Origin: Clostridium vitabionis
GTDB lineage: Bacteria; Bacillota; Clostridia; Lachnospirales; Lachnospiraceae
Reading direction: 5' to 3'
Length of the DNA stretch: 64,000 nt
Assembly (NCBI RefSeq): GCF_015351765.1
Contig: NZ_JADKQA010000001.1
Location: 310,001 to 374,000, forward strand
A program made the position numbers and the translations under genes. Positions 24,671 to 34,648 of the stretch are shown here, piece by piece. Position 1 is the first letter of the stretch. Each line of letters starts with the position of its first letter. The notes below the pieces were generated by a model. The model did no database searches. It saw only the letters and a program-made list of their open reading frames with translations, and had not been told where the DNA came from.

Positions 24671-25917
24671 AAAAACCGGAACTTCTGATTCCGGCGGGAA
24701 GCCTGGAGGTCCTTCGAACCGCGGTGCGCTACGGCGCTGACGCGGTCTACCTCGGGGGCGAGGTTTTCAGCCTCCGGGCGAAGGCCCACAATTTTTCCGA
24801 GGAAGATATGCGGGAAGGCATCCGCTATGCCCATGAGCACGGCGTCAAGGTGCATGTGACCTGCAATATCCTGGCGCATAACGGGGATTTCCCCGGGGTT
24901 GAGGATTACCTGCGCCTCCTTGCGGACATGAAGCCTGACGCGCTGATCATCTCCGATCCGGGGATTTTCATGGCGGCGCGCGAGCTCTGCCCGGGCATCG
25001 AGCTTCACGTGAGCACGCAGGCGAACAGCACCAATTACCGCACCTGGCTGTTCTGGCACAGCCTCGGGGCGAAGCGGGTTGTCGCGGCCAGGGAGCTCTC
25101 CCTTAGGGAGATCCGGGAGATCCGGGAGAAGATTCCGGAGGATATGGAAATCGAGTGCTTCGTCCACGGGGCCATGTGCATTTCCTATTCGGGGCGCTGC
25201 CTCCTCAGCAACTATTTTACCGGCAGAGACGCCAACCGGGGCGCCTGCACCCACCCGTGCCGCTGGAAGTACGCGGTCATGGAGGAGACCCGGCCGGGGG
25301 AATATCTCCCGGTCTATGAAAATGAGCGCGGCACGTTCATTTTCAATTCAAAGGATCTCTGCATGATCGAGCACATCCCGGAGCTTGTGGACGCCGGGGT
25401 GGACAGCATGAAGGTCGAGGGGCGCATGAAGACGGCGCTCTATGTGGTGGCCGTCGCCAGGACATACCGCCGCGCGATTGACGACTATTTCGAGAGCCCG
25501 GAGAAATACCGGGAGAATCTCCCCTGGTACCGGAAGGAGATCGCGGCCTGCACAGCGCGGGAATTCACGACCGGATTCTACTTCGGGAAACCGGGGCCGG
25601 AGGACCAGATTTACGGGAACAATACCTACGAGACCAACGCGGTCTATATCGGCACCGTCGGGGCGGCGGATCCCGACGGGCGGGTGTATTTCCCGCAGAA
25701 GAACAAGTTCTCGGTCGGGGACACGGTCGAGATCATGAAACCGGATGGCCGGGATGTCCAGGCAAAGGTTCTCCGCATCCAAAGCGGGGAAGGAATCGAC
25801 CAGGAGAGCGCGCCGCATCCGAAACAGCCGCTCACGGTGACGCTGGCATCGGAGGTGCCGGCCGAGGCCGGCGATATTCTGCGGATGATCCCGGAAAATC
25901 CCGCGGAAAGGGCATAA
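24667..25917 (+). CDS. trhP: TrhP: U32-family tRNA hydroxylation protein
   Basis: A 416-residue peptidase-U32 family protein. The signature ELLIPAGSLEVLRTAVRYGADAVYLGG starts it. The core metal/Fe-S region has ECFVHGAMCISYSGRCLLS and GACTHPCRW, followed by DLCMIEHIPELVDAGVDSMKVEGRMK. TrhP proteins hydroxylate U34 of tRNA using prephenate, not protease activity. Bacillus has two adjacent copies (yrrN, yrrO); here only one is present. The ATGA overlap with trmR shows coupling. Confidence 0.88.
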   Translation: MKKPELLIPAGSLEVLRTAVRYGADAVYLGGEVFSLRAKAHNFSEEDMREGIRYAHEHGVKVHVTCNILAHNGDFPGVEDYLRLLADMKPDALIISDPGIFMAARELCPGIELHVSTQANSTNYRTWLFWHSLGAKRVVAARELSLREIREIREKIPEDMEIECFVHGAMCISYSGRCLLSNYFTGRDANRGACTHPCRWKYAVMEETRPGEYLPVYENERGTFIFNSKDLCMIEHIPELVDAGVDSMKVEGRMKTALYVVAVARTYRRAIDDYFESPEKYRENLPWYRKEIAACTAREFTTGFYFGKPGPEDQIYGNNTYETNAVYIGTVGAADPDGRVYFPQKNKFSVGDTVEIMKPDGRDVQAKVLRIQSGEGIDQESAPHPKQPLTVTLASEVPAEAGDILRMIPENPAERA

Positions 25918-25918
25918 G

Positions 25919-26767
25919 ATGATTTTTCTGATGGAGGCGCTGGCGCTGTTTAGCCTGCTCTACTTTATCGTGCTTTTCTTCTACTCCGGCCCGATGACGT
26001 CGATGCTGTTCGCCTGGCTTCTGTTCGCCGCAGCCTGCTTTCTCTTTTCCCTGTGGCTCAGGTTTCTCAGGCGCCGCCGCGCATCCCTGCGCATCCGGGT
26101 GATGAGCGTGACCGCGGTCATGACCGTGTTCGCGGTGATCGGGGCGGCAGTCTTTGTCATCGCGGGGACTGCCGCGCTCAGCACGGACAGGGATGCGGAT
26201 TACTGTATCGTTCTAGGGGCGAGAGTCCGGGGGAGGAAGCCGTCCGTCTCGCTGAAACACAGGATTGACCGTGCGATCCGGTATGCGGATGAGCACCCGG
26301 AAGCCGTTATGGTTCTCTCCGGCGGTGTGGGAGAGGGCGAGGAGATCAGCGAGGCGCGGGCCATCTACGACGCGCTTCTTGCTGCAGGCATCCCGGCGGC
26401 CAGGATGGTCCTGGAGGATCATTCCGGGAACACGCAGGAAAATATTTCGATGAGCCGGAATGTGATCGAGCAGTGTGAGTTCGACAGGAGCCGGCAGGCG
26501 ATGCGGATGGCCGCCCTCGACAGGATGTACCTGCCGGAGGACATGCAGCGGGAGCTTCCGGAATCAGGGAATCTCAAGGCTCGGGAGCCGTCGGTGGCGG
26601 TCCTCTCCAGCAGCTTCCATCTATTCCGGGCGCTGGCGATCGCGCGGAAAGCCGGATTTGCGGAGATTTCCGGGATCGCTGCGTCCACGGATCCGGTGAT
26701 GGCTGTCCACCTGTGGCTCAGGGAGACGGCAGCGGTACTTTACGGCAAATTCATGGGGCGGCTCTGA
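25919..26767 (+). CDS. YdcF/DUF218 family membrane protein
   Basis: A 282-residue protein with three hydrophobic N-terminal helices (about 5-25, 28-48, 62-85) and a DUF218 domain: DYCIVLGARVRGRKPSVSLKHRIDRAI, VLSGGVGEGEEISEA, LEDHSGNTQENI, SSSFHLFRAL. Such proteins (YdcF, ElyC, SanA) act in envelope biogenesis; the reaction is not settled. There is an insert of about 35 residues (RQAMRMAALDRMYLPEDMQ) before the last motif. It starts 1 nt after the trhP stop. Confidence 0.82.
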   Translation: MIFLMEALALFSLLYFIVLFFYSGPMTSMLFAWLLFAAACFLFSLWLRFLRRRRASLRIRVMSVTAVMTVFAVIGAAVFVIAGTAALSTDRDADYCIVLGARVRGRKPSVSLKHRIDRAIRYADEHPEAVMVLSGGVGEGEEISEARAIYDALLAAGIPAARMVLEDHSGNTQENISMSRNVIEQCEFDRSRQAMRMAALDRMYLPEDMQRELPESGNLKAREPSVAVLSSSFHLFRALAIARKAGFAEISGIAASTDPVMAVHLWLRETAAVLYGKFMGRL

Positions 26768-26804
26768 GGGCCGTCCCACGGCATCCATAGAGAAAGGATA
26801 ACGT

Positions 26805-29723
26805 ATGACGAAACTGGAGGAACTTACCGCCTGGCAGATTTTGGAGAAGAAGGAGCTTCCGGAGATCGGCTCCGAGGGGGTGATCCTGGAGCACAGGAAG
26901 AGCGGAGCCAGGGCATTTCTCGTCATGAACGATGATGACAACAAGGTCTTCACGATCGGCTTCCGCACGCCGCCGTCGGATTCCACCGGCGTGCCCCATA
27001 TCCTGGAGCACAGCACGCTCTGCGGTTCGAAGAAATTCCCGGTGAAGGATCCTTTTGTCGAGCTGGTCAAGGGCTCGCTCAACACCTTCCTCAACGCGAT
27101 GACCTACCCGGATAAGACTGTCTACCCGGTGGCCAGCTGCAACGACGCGGATTTCCGGAATCTGATGGACGTCTACATGGACGCCGTGCTTCACCCGAAT
27201 ATCTACGAGAACGAGAAGATTTTCCGCCAGGAGGGCTGGCACTATGAGGCGGAATCGGCGGACAGCCCGGTTACCGTGAACGGCGTGGTCTACAATGAGA
27301 TGAAGGGGGTCTATTCCTCGCCGGACAGTGTCCTTGACCAGAGCATCCAGCAGGCCCTCTACCCGGACACCTGCTACGGCTTTGAATCCGGAGGGGATCC
27401 GAAGGTGATCCCCAGCCTGACCTACGAGGAATTTCTGAATTTCCACCGGAAGTTCTATCATCCGTCAAACAGCTTCATCTATCTCTACGGGAAAATGGAC
27501 ATGGCGGAGCAGCTCAGCTGGCTCGATCGGGAATACCTCTGCCATTACAGCCGCGAGGAGGTAGATTCGGCGATCCGGCCGCAGAAGCCGTTCACGGCCC
27601 CTGCCGAGGTGGAAACCGCCTACTCCATCACGGACGACGAGAAGGAGGATCACAAGACCTATCTCTCGGAGAGCTGGTCGTTCGGCGGGCCGCTCAGCCC
27701 GGAGGAGTATTATGCCGCCAGCATCCTGGAGTATGTCCTCCTGGAATCGCCGGGGGCGCCGCTCAAGGAAGCCCTGACGGCGGCGGGGATCGGCAGCGAC
27801 ATCTCCGGCAGCGTGGAGACCTCGGTTCTCCAGCCGTATTTCTCCATCGTCGCCAAGGGGGCGGAGAAGGAGCAGAAGGCGGATTTTCTCCGGGTGATCC
27901 GGGAAACCCTGGAAAAGCTCGCGGACAACGGCATCGGCGCGCGCACGCTGCTCGCCGGGATCAATTCCTTTGAGTTCCGCCTCCGCGAGCAGGACAGCGG
28001 CCAGTTCCCGAGAGGGCTCCTCCTCGGGCTCCAGTGCTTTAATTCCTGGCTCTATGACCGGGATCCGTCCGAATACCTGCGCTTTGACGACGCGTTCCGG
28101 TTCCTCCGGGAAAATGCGGACACCGGGTATTTTGAGCGGATTCTGCGGGAAAAGTTCCTGGACAATCCCTTCGCCGCGGTCGTCACGGCGGTTCCGGTGA
28201 AAAATCTGACCGCCCGGGAGGACGAGAAGCAGGCCGCGAAGATGGCCGAGTTCCAAAAGAGCCTGTCCCGGGAGGAGATGGACGCGATCGTCCGAAAGAG
28301 CAGGGAACTCAAGGCATATCAGGATTCCCCGGACCGGAAGGAGGATCTGGAGAAGATCCCGCTCCTTCGGCGTGAGCAGATCCGGAAAAACCCGGAGCCG
28401 CTGCTTCTCGCGGAGCGGAAGGCGGCGGGCACAACGCTCCTTGAGCATGAGACTAACACCAACGGGATCATTTACCTCCGGTTCTACTTTGACCTGAACC
28501 GGATTCCGACGGCGGACCTTCCGTGGGCAGCACTTCTCCGGACTGTCCTCGGCTATATCGCGACCGAGAACTACACGCTGAGCGGGCTCTCAGAGGAAAC
28601 CGACCTCACTACCGGCGGCATCAATACGCTGCTCGCACCCTATGTGGACGTGAAGGATCCGTTGAAGTTCCAGGCGAAAATGATCACCTCCCTCCGGGTG
28701 CTTCCGGAGCAACTTGGCCGCGGCATGGATCTCGTCGCAGAGATCCTGCTCCGCTCAAAGCTCTCGGACACCGGAAGGCTTCGGGAGATCGCGGAGGAGA
28801 CCTTGTCCCGGCAGAAGCTCTACCTGAACAGCTCCTCCCACACGGCGGCATATGTCCGGGCGGCGTCCGGGTTCGCGCCGGATAAGGCCTTCACGGACAT
28901 GACCGACGGGATCGCCTACTGCGATTTCCTCGCGAATCTCTGCGCGCATTTTGAAGAGAGGGCGGATGAGGCGGCAGCGAAGCTCAAGGCCGTGGCGGAG
29001 GCCGTATTTACCTCCGACAACCTGGTCGTCAGTGCGACCGCGGACAGGGAGATGCTCGACGCGGTAACCCAGGCGCTCAGAACCTGGGTTCCGGGACTGC
29101 CGAAAGGGAGGGGGAAGACCTACCCCTTCGCCTGGGAGAAAAAGACGATCCGGGAGGGCTTCCGCACCTCCTCCAAGGTCAACTATGTCGCCCGCTGCGG
29201 CTCCTTCGCGGGGAGGGGGCTCCCCTATACCGGGGCGCTCAAAATCCTGAAGGTGATCCTCGGCTACGATTATCTCTGGATCAATGTCCGGGTGAAGGGC
29301 GGCGCCTACGGTGTCATGCACGGGACCACGCGGAGCGGCTGCGGATACTTTGTCTCCTACCGGGATCCGAAGCTCATGGAGACCAACCGGGTCTACGAGG
29401 GTGTCGTGTCTTTCCTGGAATCCTTCAGCGCGGATGAGCGGGACATGACCAAATATGTGATCGGTACGATCAGCGATATGGACGCCCCGCTTCTTCCCCA
29501 GTACAAGGGCGCAAGAGGCGACAGCGCGTATTTCGGCGGGGTTACCGACGCGATGCTCAGGAAGGAGAGGGCGGAGGTCCTCAAGGCAGAGCCGGAAGAT
29601 ATCCGGGCGCTTGCCCCATATATCCAGGCGATCCTCGATACCGGTGACTTTGTCGTCATCGGAGGGGCGAAGGCGGTCGAGGAAAACAGGGACGCATTTA
29701 CCACTGTACGGGCGCTGTTCTGA
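26805..29723 (+). CDS. M16C metalloprotease, presequence-protease (PreP)-like
   Basis: A 972-residue insulinase-family peptidase. The inverted zinc motif HxxEH is HILEH at 65-69, with the distal Glu in the MDVYMDAVLHPNIYENEKIFRQEGWHYE region. The C-terminal half has the VRVKGGAYG element that contacts substrate. PreP-like enzymes form one chain of two clam-shell halves and degrade short peptides. No signal peptide, so cytoplasmic. ATG 26805 follows GAAAGGATAACGT. A second, divergent M16C gene starts at 63551. Confidence 0.92.
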   Translation: MTKLEELTAWQILEKKELPEIGSEGVILEHRKSGARAFLVMNDDDNKVFTIGFRTPPSDSTGVPHILEHSTLCGSKKFPVKDPFVELVKGSLNTFLNAMTYPDKTVYPVASCNDADFRNLMDVYMDAVLHPNIYENEKIFRQEGWHYEAESADSPVTVNGVVYNEMKGVYSSPDSVLDQSIQQALYPDTCYGFESGGDPKVIPSLTYEEFLNFHRKFYHPSNSFIYLYGKMDMAEQLSWLDREYLCHYSREEVDSAIRPQKPFTAPAEVETAYSITDDEKEDHKTYLSESWSFGGPLSPEEYYAASILEYVLLESPGAPLKEALTAAGIGSDISGSVETSVLQPYFSIVAKGAEKEQKADFLRVIRETLEKLADNGIGARTLLAGINSFEFRLREQDSGQFPRGLLLGLQCFNSWLYDRDPSEYLRFDDAFRFLRENADTGYFERILREKFLDNPFAAVVTAVPVKNLTAREDEKQAAKMAEFQKSLSREEMDAIVRKSRELKAYQDSPDRKEDLEKIPLLRREQIRKNPEPLLLAERKAAGTTLLEHETNTNGIIYLRFYFDLNRIPTADLPWAALLRTVLGYIATENYTLSGLSEETDLTTGGINTLLAPYVDVKDPLKFQAKMITSLRVLPEQLGRGMDLVAEILLRSKLSDTGRLREIAEETLSRQKLYLNSSSHTAAYVRAASGFAPDKAFTDMTDGIAYCDFLANLCAHFEERADEAAAKLKAVAEAVFTSDNLVVSATADREMLDAVTQALRTWVPGLPKGRGKTYPFAWEKKTIREGFRTSSKVNYVARCGSFAGRGLPYTGALKILKVILGYDYLWINVRVKGGAYGVMHGTTRSGCGYFVSYRDPKLMETNRVYEGVVSFLESFSADERDMTKYVIGTISDMDAPLLPQYKGARGDSAYFGGVTDAMLRKERAEVLKAEPEDIRALAPYIQAILDTGDFVVIGGAKAVEENRDAFTTVRALF

Positions 29724-29743
29724 CCGGCAAGAAAGGAAAAACA

Positions 29744-30652
29744 TTGGAAGAAAAAAAAGAGTTCCGCTCCGGCTTCGTGACGCTGGTCGGCCGGCCGAAT
29801 GTTGGAAAATCAACGCTGATGAACCATCTGATCGGCCAGAAGATCGCGATCACCTCGGCAAAGCCGCAGACGACGAGAAACCGGATCCAGACGGTCTACA
29901 CGGATGAACGGGGACAGATCGTCTTTCTCGACACGCCGGGCATCCTGAAAGCCCGCCACAAGCTGGACCAGTTCATGCTCGAGGAGGCGGAGAGCGCCCT
30001 CGGCGAGGTGGATCTCATCCTCTGGCTCGTGGAGCCGGATCCGCATATCGGCGGCGGGGACAGCCACATCGCCGAGCTTCTCCGGGCGTCGAAGAAGCCG
30101 GTGATCCTCGTCGTCAACAAGATCGACCGGGTGGACAAGAACCGGAAAGAGGCGGTCTTTGACGCCTTCCGCGGCCTCATGGATTTCCGGGAGGCCTGCG
30201 CGGTGTCAGCGCTCAAGGGAGCGGGGGTGGAGAAGCTTCGCGAGAGCATTTTCCGGAACCTGCCCGAAGGGCCGGCATACTATGACGAGGAGACCGTGAC
30301 CGACGAGACGATGCGGCAGATCGCCTCCGAGATCATCCGGGAGAAGGCTCTCCGGCTGCTCAGCCAGGAGGTTCCCCACGGGATTGCCGTCCTGATCGAT
30401 TCCATGAAGCAGCGCGAGAACGGCCTCTGGGACATCGAGGCCTCGATCGTCTGCGAGAAGGCGTCCCACAAGGGGATTGTCATCGGCAAGGGCGGCGCCA
30501 TGCTGAAAAGAATCGGCACCGAGGCGCGGAAGGACATCGAGGAGATGTGCGGCAGCCGGGTAAACCTCAAGCTGTTCGTCAAGGTCCGCACCGACTGGCG
30601 CGACAATCCGCTGTTTCTCCGGGATTACGGCTATGGAATGAACCGGAAGTGA
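29744..30652 (+). CDS. era: Ribosome assembly GTPase Era
   Basis: A 302-residue Era GTPase: G1 GRPNVGKST, G2 region QTTRNRIQTVY, G3 DTPG, G4 NKID, then the C-terminal KH domain with GKGGAMLKRIGTEARKDIEEM and FVKVRTDWRDNP. It binds the 3' end of 16S rRNA in 30S assembly. The start is TTG at 29744 behind AAGAAAGGA. It is followed 7 nt later by recO, the usual pair. Confidence 0.96.
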   Translation: MEEKKEFRSGFVTLVGRPNVGKSTLMNHLIGQKIAITSAKPQTTRNRIQTVYTDERGQIVFLDTPGILKARHKLDQFMLEEAESALGEVDLILWLVEPDPHIGGGDSHIAELLRASKKPVILVVNKIDRVDKNRKEAVFDAFRGLMDFREACAVSALKGAGVEKLRESIFRNLPEGPAYYDEETVTDETMRQIASEIIREKALRLLSQEVPHGIAVLIDSMKQRENGLWDIEASIVCEKASHKGIVIGKGGAMLKRIGTEARKDIEEMCGSRVNLKLFVKVRTDWRDNPLFLRDYGYGMNRK

Positions 30653-30659
30653 GAAGGTT

Positions 30660-31322
30660 ATGACACTCAGGGAAGAGATCCGCCTCACGGGCATTGTCCT
30701 GCTCGCGGCGGATGTGGGCGACTATGACCGGCGCCTCGTGATCCTGACGAAGGAGCGCGGGAAAATCACCGCCTTCGCCCGGGGCGCCAAGCGGAGCCGC
30801 AGCGCCCTCCGGGCGGCCTGCAACCCGTTTGTCTGCGGGACGTTCATCCTCGCGGAGGGGCGCGACGCCTATACGCTCTATGACGCGGAGGTCAGGGAAT
30901 ATTATGACCGGATCGGCGGGGATATCGAGAACGCCTGCTACGCGTCGTATTTCGCTGAATTTGCCAATTATTACGGGAGGGAGAACCTGGACTCGGGGGA
31001 GATGGTGGATCTTATCGCCGCCGCCCTCCGGGCGCTTCTTGCGGGGAAAATGCCGAAACCCCTCATCCGCCGGGTTTATGAGCTCCGCCTCATGGGGATC
31101 AACGGCGAATATACCTCCGAGCCACCGGAAAAATGCGGGGAGTCGGCGGTCTACGCCTGGCAGTTCACCCTCTCCACGCCGGTGCCGAAATTGTTTTCCT
31201 TTCTGCTCACCGAGACGACGATGAAGGAATTCTCCGGGGCGGTGGACCGGCTGATCCGGCATTTTGTGGACAGGAGCTTCAAATCCCTGGACGTGCTCAG
31301 GATGATGGACGGGGAGGCTTAG
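30660..31322 (+). CDS. recO: DNA repair protein RecO
   Basis: A 220-residue RecO: the N-terminal OB fold has GIVLLAADVGDYDRRLVILTKERGKITAFARGAKRSRS, followed by the helical C-terminal domain (FANYYG, RVYELRLMGINGEY). It loads RecA with RecF/RecR. The zinc-binding Cys cluster of many RecO proteins is missing, as in some Lachnospiraceae; only one Cys remains in the ENACYA helix and one in EKCGES. Follows era directly. Confidence 0.9.
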   Translation: MTLREEIRLTGIVLLAADVGDYDRRLVILTKERGKITAFARGAKRSRSALRAACNPFVCGTFILAEGRDAYTLYDAEVREYYDRIGGDIENACYASYFAEFANYYGRENLDSGEMVDLIAAALRALLAGKMPKPLIRRVYELRLMGINGEYTSEPPEKCGESAVYAWQFTLSTPVPKLFSFLLTETTMKEFSGAVDRLIRHFVDRSFKSLDVLRMMDGEA

Positions 31323-31333
31323 GGAGGGAAAGC

Positions 31334-32368
31334 ATGGAGGAGAAAGAATTCCGGGGGAAGGTCACGCTGATGAATTTCCTCTGCTGCGTCCTGGTGATCT
31401 GGCACCATTCCGGTAACGCGGACCTGTTCGCCGGCGCTCACGGGGTATCGCCGGCGCTGGACTTCTTTGAGAACACGCTCACCTTCGCGGTCATCCGCGC
31501 GGATATCCCGGCATTCTTCATGCTCTCCGGGTACCTCTTTTTCCGGAATTTTACCTGGGCGGGCCTTCCGGGCAAATGGCGCCGCCGCGTCCGCTCCCTG
31601 CTCATCCCCTATCTTTTCTGGAACCTTTTCTGGTATTTCGCCCGCCTGCTCGCGTCCGGCTTCGGCCCGGCGGCCTCCCTGCTGGGTCTTGCGCCGGTTC
31701 CCGCCGATGCGCGGACGCTCATCCGGGCAGCATTCTGCTACGCGTATAATCCGGTGTTCTGGTTCATGTACCAGCTGATCCTGCTGGTGATTCTCGCGCC
31801 GGTGATCCGGTTCTTTCTTCTTTCGCGGTGGAGCTCCGTACTCTATGGCCTGTTCCTCCTCTGGGTCTTCCTTGCCTGGCCGGCTCTCCCCATCGTCAAT
31901 CAGGACGCGCTGATCTACTATTCCCTCGGCGCCTTCTGGGCGGTATGGGGAAAAGAGGCTGTTGAGCGGGAGGACAGCCCGAGGAGAGCCCTGGCCGGGC
32001 TTTTCGGGGTGTTCCTTTCCCTGATTCTCTGCCTGCTGAACCTGAGGACAGGGCGGGTGCAGTTCCTGGTTGCTTATCTTGCGCTCCTGCCGCAGGCAGT
32101 GTGGCTTCTGCTTCCGCTTAATGCCGGCGAAATCGCCGGAAAATCCCCGTGGATGGCGTGCACCTTTTTTATCTACGCCACCCATTTCGTGCTTGTCCGC
32201 GCGATCAATAAGGTCGGAGGGCGGATCTTTCCCGGAAGCACCGTGGCGGGATTCCTGTTCTATCTCGCCATGCCGGCGGTGGTTATCGCTATCGTGTGGG
32301 CTGCCGCGAGATGGCTGAAAAAGCATCTGCCGGGAGTGTGGCTCGTGGTTAATGGGAACCGGAAATAA
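31334..32368 (+). CDS. Acyltransferase-3 family membrane protein
   Basis: A 344-residue polytopic protein with about ten helices. The N-terminal [13 protein letters not shown] carries the conserved His of acyltransferase family 3. [27 protein letters not shown] and [12 protein letters not shown] are typical. The family O-acylates cell-wall or exported glycans; the acceptor here is unknown. ATG 31334 follows AGGGAGGGAAAGC, 12 nt after recO. An open frame upstream overlapping recO is not translated from a credible site. Confidence 0.85.
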   Translation: MEEKEFRGKVTLMNFLCCVLVIWHHSGNADLFAGAHGVSPALDFFENTLTFAVIRADIPAFFMLSGYLFFRNFTWAGLPGKWRRRVRSLLIPYLFWNLFWYFARLLASGFGPAASLLGLAPVPADARTLIRAAFCYAYNPVFWFMYQLILLVILAPVIRFFLLSRWSSVLYGLFLLWVFLAWPALPIVNQDALIYYSLGAFWAVWGKEAVEREDSPRRALAGLFGVFLSLILCLLNLRTGRVQFLVAYLALLPQAVWLLLPLNAGEIAGKSPWMACTFFIYATHFVLVRAINKVGGRIFPGSTVAGFLFYLAMPAVVIAIVWAAARWLKKHLPGVWLVVNGNRK

Positions 32369-32380
32369 GCCTGCGTTATC

Positions 32381-32409
32381 TTGCAAACCTCCGGGAAACC
32401 CGGTATACT
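32381..32409 (+). promoter_or_regulatory. SigA promoter for glyQS
   Basis: TTGCAA, 17-bp spacer, TATACT. The transcript leader is about 87 nt, with a GC-rich stem near 32416-32440. No T-box sequence is seen. Confidence 0.85.
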
Positions 32410-32502
32410 TTATCTTTAGCCGCGGAGATCATCCGCGCGGCAATACAGCTGAGCATGTCCTGCGCCGCAGCCAGCGGCGCGAGGAAAATCCGGAGGAAAA
32501 AC

Positions 32503-33891
32503 ATGGAAAAGACAATGGAAAAAATCGTGGCTCTTGCCAAGTCGAGAGGTTTTGTGTACCCGGGATCCGAGATCTACGGCGGGCTCGCCAACACCTGGGA
32601 TTACGGGCCGCTGGGGGTGGAGCTGAAAAACAATGTCAAGAAGGCATGGTGGCTGAAGTTCGTTCAGGAGAGCCCGTACAATGTCGGCATTGACTGCGCG
32701 ATCCTGATGAATCCGCAGACCTGGGTAGCATCCGGCCACCTCAAGAGCTTTTCCGATCCTCTGATGGACTGCAAGGCCTGCCATGAGCGCTTCCGCGCGG
32801 ATAAGCTGATCGAGGACTACGCCGCCGCGAACGGGATCGAGATCGGCGGTTCAGTGGACGGCTGGTCCAACGAGAAAATGATGGATTTCATCGAGGAGCA
32901 TAAGGTTCCCTGCCCGAGCTGCGGCAAGAGCGACTGGACAGATATCCGCCAGTTCAACCTGATGTTCAAGACCTTCCAGGGCGTGACCGAGGACGCGAAG
33001 AACGTGGTTTACCTCCGTCCGGAGACCGCGCAGGGAATTTTTGTCAACTTCAAGAACGTGCAGAGAACGTCCCGCAAGAAGATCCCGTTCGGCATTGCCC
33101 AGATCGGCAAATCCTTCCGCAATGAAATTACCCCGGGGAACTTCACCTTCCGCACCCGCGAGTTTGAGCAGATGGAGCTGGAGTTCTTCTGTGAGCCGGA
33201 TACCGACCTTGAGTGGTTCGACTACTGGAGAAGCTACTGCCACAACTGGCTGAACAGCCTGGGCATCCCGGATGACCAGCTGCGCCTGCGCGACCACGCG
33301 AAGGAGGAGCTGTCCTTCTACAGCAAGGCGACGACCGATATCGAATTCACCTTCCCCTTCGGCTGGGGCGAGCTCTGGGGGATTGCCGACCGGACCGACT
33401 ATGACCTTTCCCGCCATCAGGAGGTCTCCGGCCAGGATCTCACTTACTTTGATGATGAGAAGAAGAAAAAGTACATTCCGTATGTCATTGAGCCGTCGCT
33501 GGGCGCAGACCGCGTGACGCTCGCCTTCCTCTGCTCCGCTTACGACGAGGAGGAGCTCGAGGGCGGCGACAAGAGAACAGTCCTGCATTTCCATCCGGCG
33601 CTTGCCCCGGTGAAGATCGCCGTCCTTCCGCTGTCCAAGAAGCTGAACGAGAAGGCGGAGAAAATTTATACGGATCTCTGCAAGTACTACCACTGTGACT
33701 TCGATGACCGCGGCGCGATCGGCAAGAGATACCGCAGGCAGGATGAGATCGGCACGCCGTTCTGCGTGACCTACGATTTTGATTCGGAAAATGACGGCGC
33801 GGTCACTGTCCGCGACCGCGATACCATGGAGCAGGTGCGCATCCCGATCGAGGGGCTCAAGGCGTATTTCGAGGATAAGTTCTCCTTCTGA
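32503..33891 (+). CDS. glyQS: Glycyl-tRNA synthetase, single-chain alpha2 type
   Basis: A 462-residue class II synthetase of the eukaryote-like dimeric type. Motif 1 region is [35 protein letters not shown] zinc-like pair follows, then motif 2 [25 protein letters not shown] and motif 3 [14 protein letters not shown]. The anticodon-binding domain starts at [20 protein letters not shown] 32503 lies 8 nt after CGGAGG. Codon use is noticeably strong, as expected for a highly expressed gene. Confidence 0.96.
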   Translation: MEKTMEKIVALAKSRGFVYPGSEIYGGLANTWDYGPLGVELKNNVKKAWWLKFVQESPYNVGIDCAILMNPQTWVASGHLKSFSDPLMDCKACHERFRADKLIEDYAAANGIEIGGSVDGWSNEKMMDFIEEHKVPCPSCGKSDWTDIRQFNLMFKTFQGVTEDAKNVVYLRPETAQGIFVNFKNVQRTSRKKIPFGIAQIGKSFRNEITPGNFTFRTREFEQMELEFFCEPDTDLEWFDYWRSYCHNWLNSLGIPDDQLRLRDHAKEELSFYSKATTDIEFTFPFGWGELWGIADRTDYDLSRHQEVSGQDLTYFDDEKKKKYIPYVIEPSLGADRVTLAFLCSAYDEEELEGGDKRTVLHFHPALAPVKIAVLPLSKKLNEKAEKIYTDLCKYYHCDFDDRGAIGKRYRRQDEIGTPFCVTYDFDSENDGAVTVRDRDTMEQVRIPIEGLKAYFEDKFSF

Positions 33892-33907
33892 TTACCTGCT
33901 GTGCCTA

Positions 33908-33976
33908 TTCACATGCCAGGGATTCCCCGCAAAACAGGCCGCAGACGGCCTGCAGGGGATATCCCTGGCATGTGTT
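33908..33976. repeat. Palindromic element, hairpin-1 type
   Basis: A long stem ACATGCCAGGGAT / ATCCCTGGCATGT with CCCCGCA/TGCAGGGG and an inner GGCCG/CGGCC. The layout matches the first hairpin at 43292-43358 and 63313-63379 with different but paired bases. It could also serve as the glyQS terminator. Confidence 0.6.
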
Positions 33977-34017
33977 TAACGGATACAAATCAGCGTTCAA
34001 TATTCTGGAGGTTTGCG

Positions 34018-34416
34018 ATGGACAAGGTCATGAAATATGATATCCGGGAGGATCCGTTCCTCAGGAAGAACGGGATCTATCTCGAGGAGGATCGCCGGGA
34101 TTATACCCGCTTTACCGCGATGATCACGGAGGAACAGGCGAATCCTTACGGCGTCGCCCACGGCGGTTTCCTCTATATGATGAGCGATATTGCCGCGGGG
34201 ATCGCGGCGGATTCGGACGGCAGGAGCTATGTGACCTACAACGCAAGCTACACCTTTATCAAGGGGGCGCCGATCGGCACCCGGGTGTACGCGGAAGCGT
34301 GGCCGGTGAGCCGGAGGCACCGCACCTGCGTGGTGAAGGCGGAAATCTATGATGACCAGCGGGAGCTTCTGACCGAGGGAACGTATATTATGTACAAGAT
34401 TTCCGATCATCACTAA
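34018..34416 (+). CDS. PaaI-type hotdog-fold thioesterase
   Basis: A 132-residue hotdog protein. The PaaI-family motif ANPYGVAHGGFLYMMSDIAAGIAA contains the conserved HGG, and YNASYTFIKGAPIGTRVYAEA is the second strand region. Members hydrolyse acyl-CoA thioesters, often phenylacetyl-type; the substrate is not predictable. ATG 34018 follows CTGGAGG. It lies between glyQS and ppdK but has its own upstream palindrome and is separated from ppdK by a promoter. Confidence 0.85.
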   Translation: MDKVMKYDIREDPFLRKNGIYLEEDRRDYTRFTAMITEEQANPYGVAHGGFLYMMSDIAAGIAADSDGRSYVTYNASYTFIKGAPIGTRVYAEAWPVSRRHRTCVVKAEIYDDQRELLTEGTYIMYKISDHH

Positions 34417-34455
34417 TGCAGAACCTCAGGTTATCGGGATATTGCTGAAAAATTA

Positions 34456-34484
34456 CTTTACTCAGAAGCTTTTTATGTTATAAT
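34456..34484 (+). promoter_or_regulatory. Promoter and structured leader of ppdK
   Basis: An extended -10 (TG.TATAAT, 34477-34484) with a weak -35 CTTTAC at 34456-34461. The roughly 160-nt leader holds two stems: 34510-34549 (CTTAAGCTG/CAGCTTAAG ends) and 34602-34623 (GGCCGG/CCGGCC) just before the ribosome site. Confidence 0.65.
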
Positions 34485-34648
34485 TGATTCAGTTCTGCGC
34501 AGGAGCGCGCTTAAGCTGCCGCCCGGGAATTACCGGACGACAGCTTAAGTTCGGTCATAGGAGGAATCTCCCGGCTGCGCGTTCAGGGAAACTAGTTAAC
34601 AGGCCGGCTGGAAAGCACCGGCCAGGAAACAGGAGGAAAGACAAACTT

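Noticed and set aside
32410-32502. A T-box riboswitch upstream of glyQS
   Set aside because: The leader is under 100 nt and lacks the T-box sequence and specifier stem.
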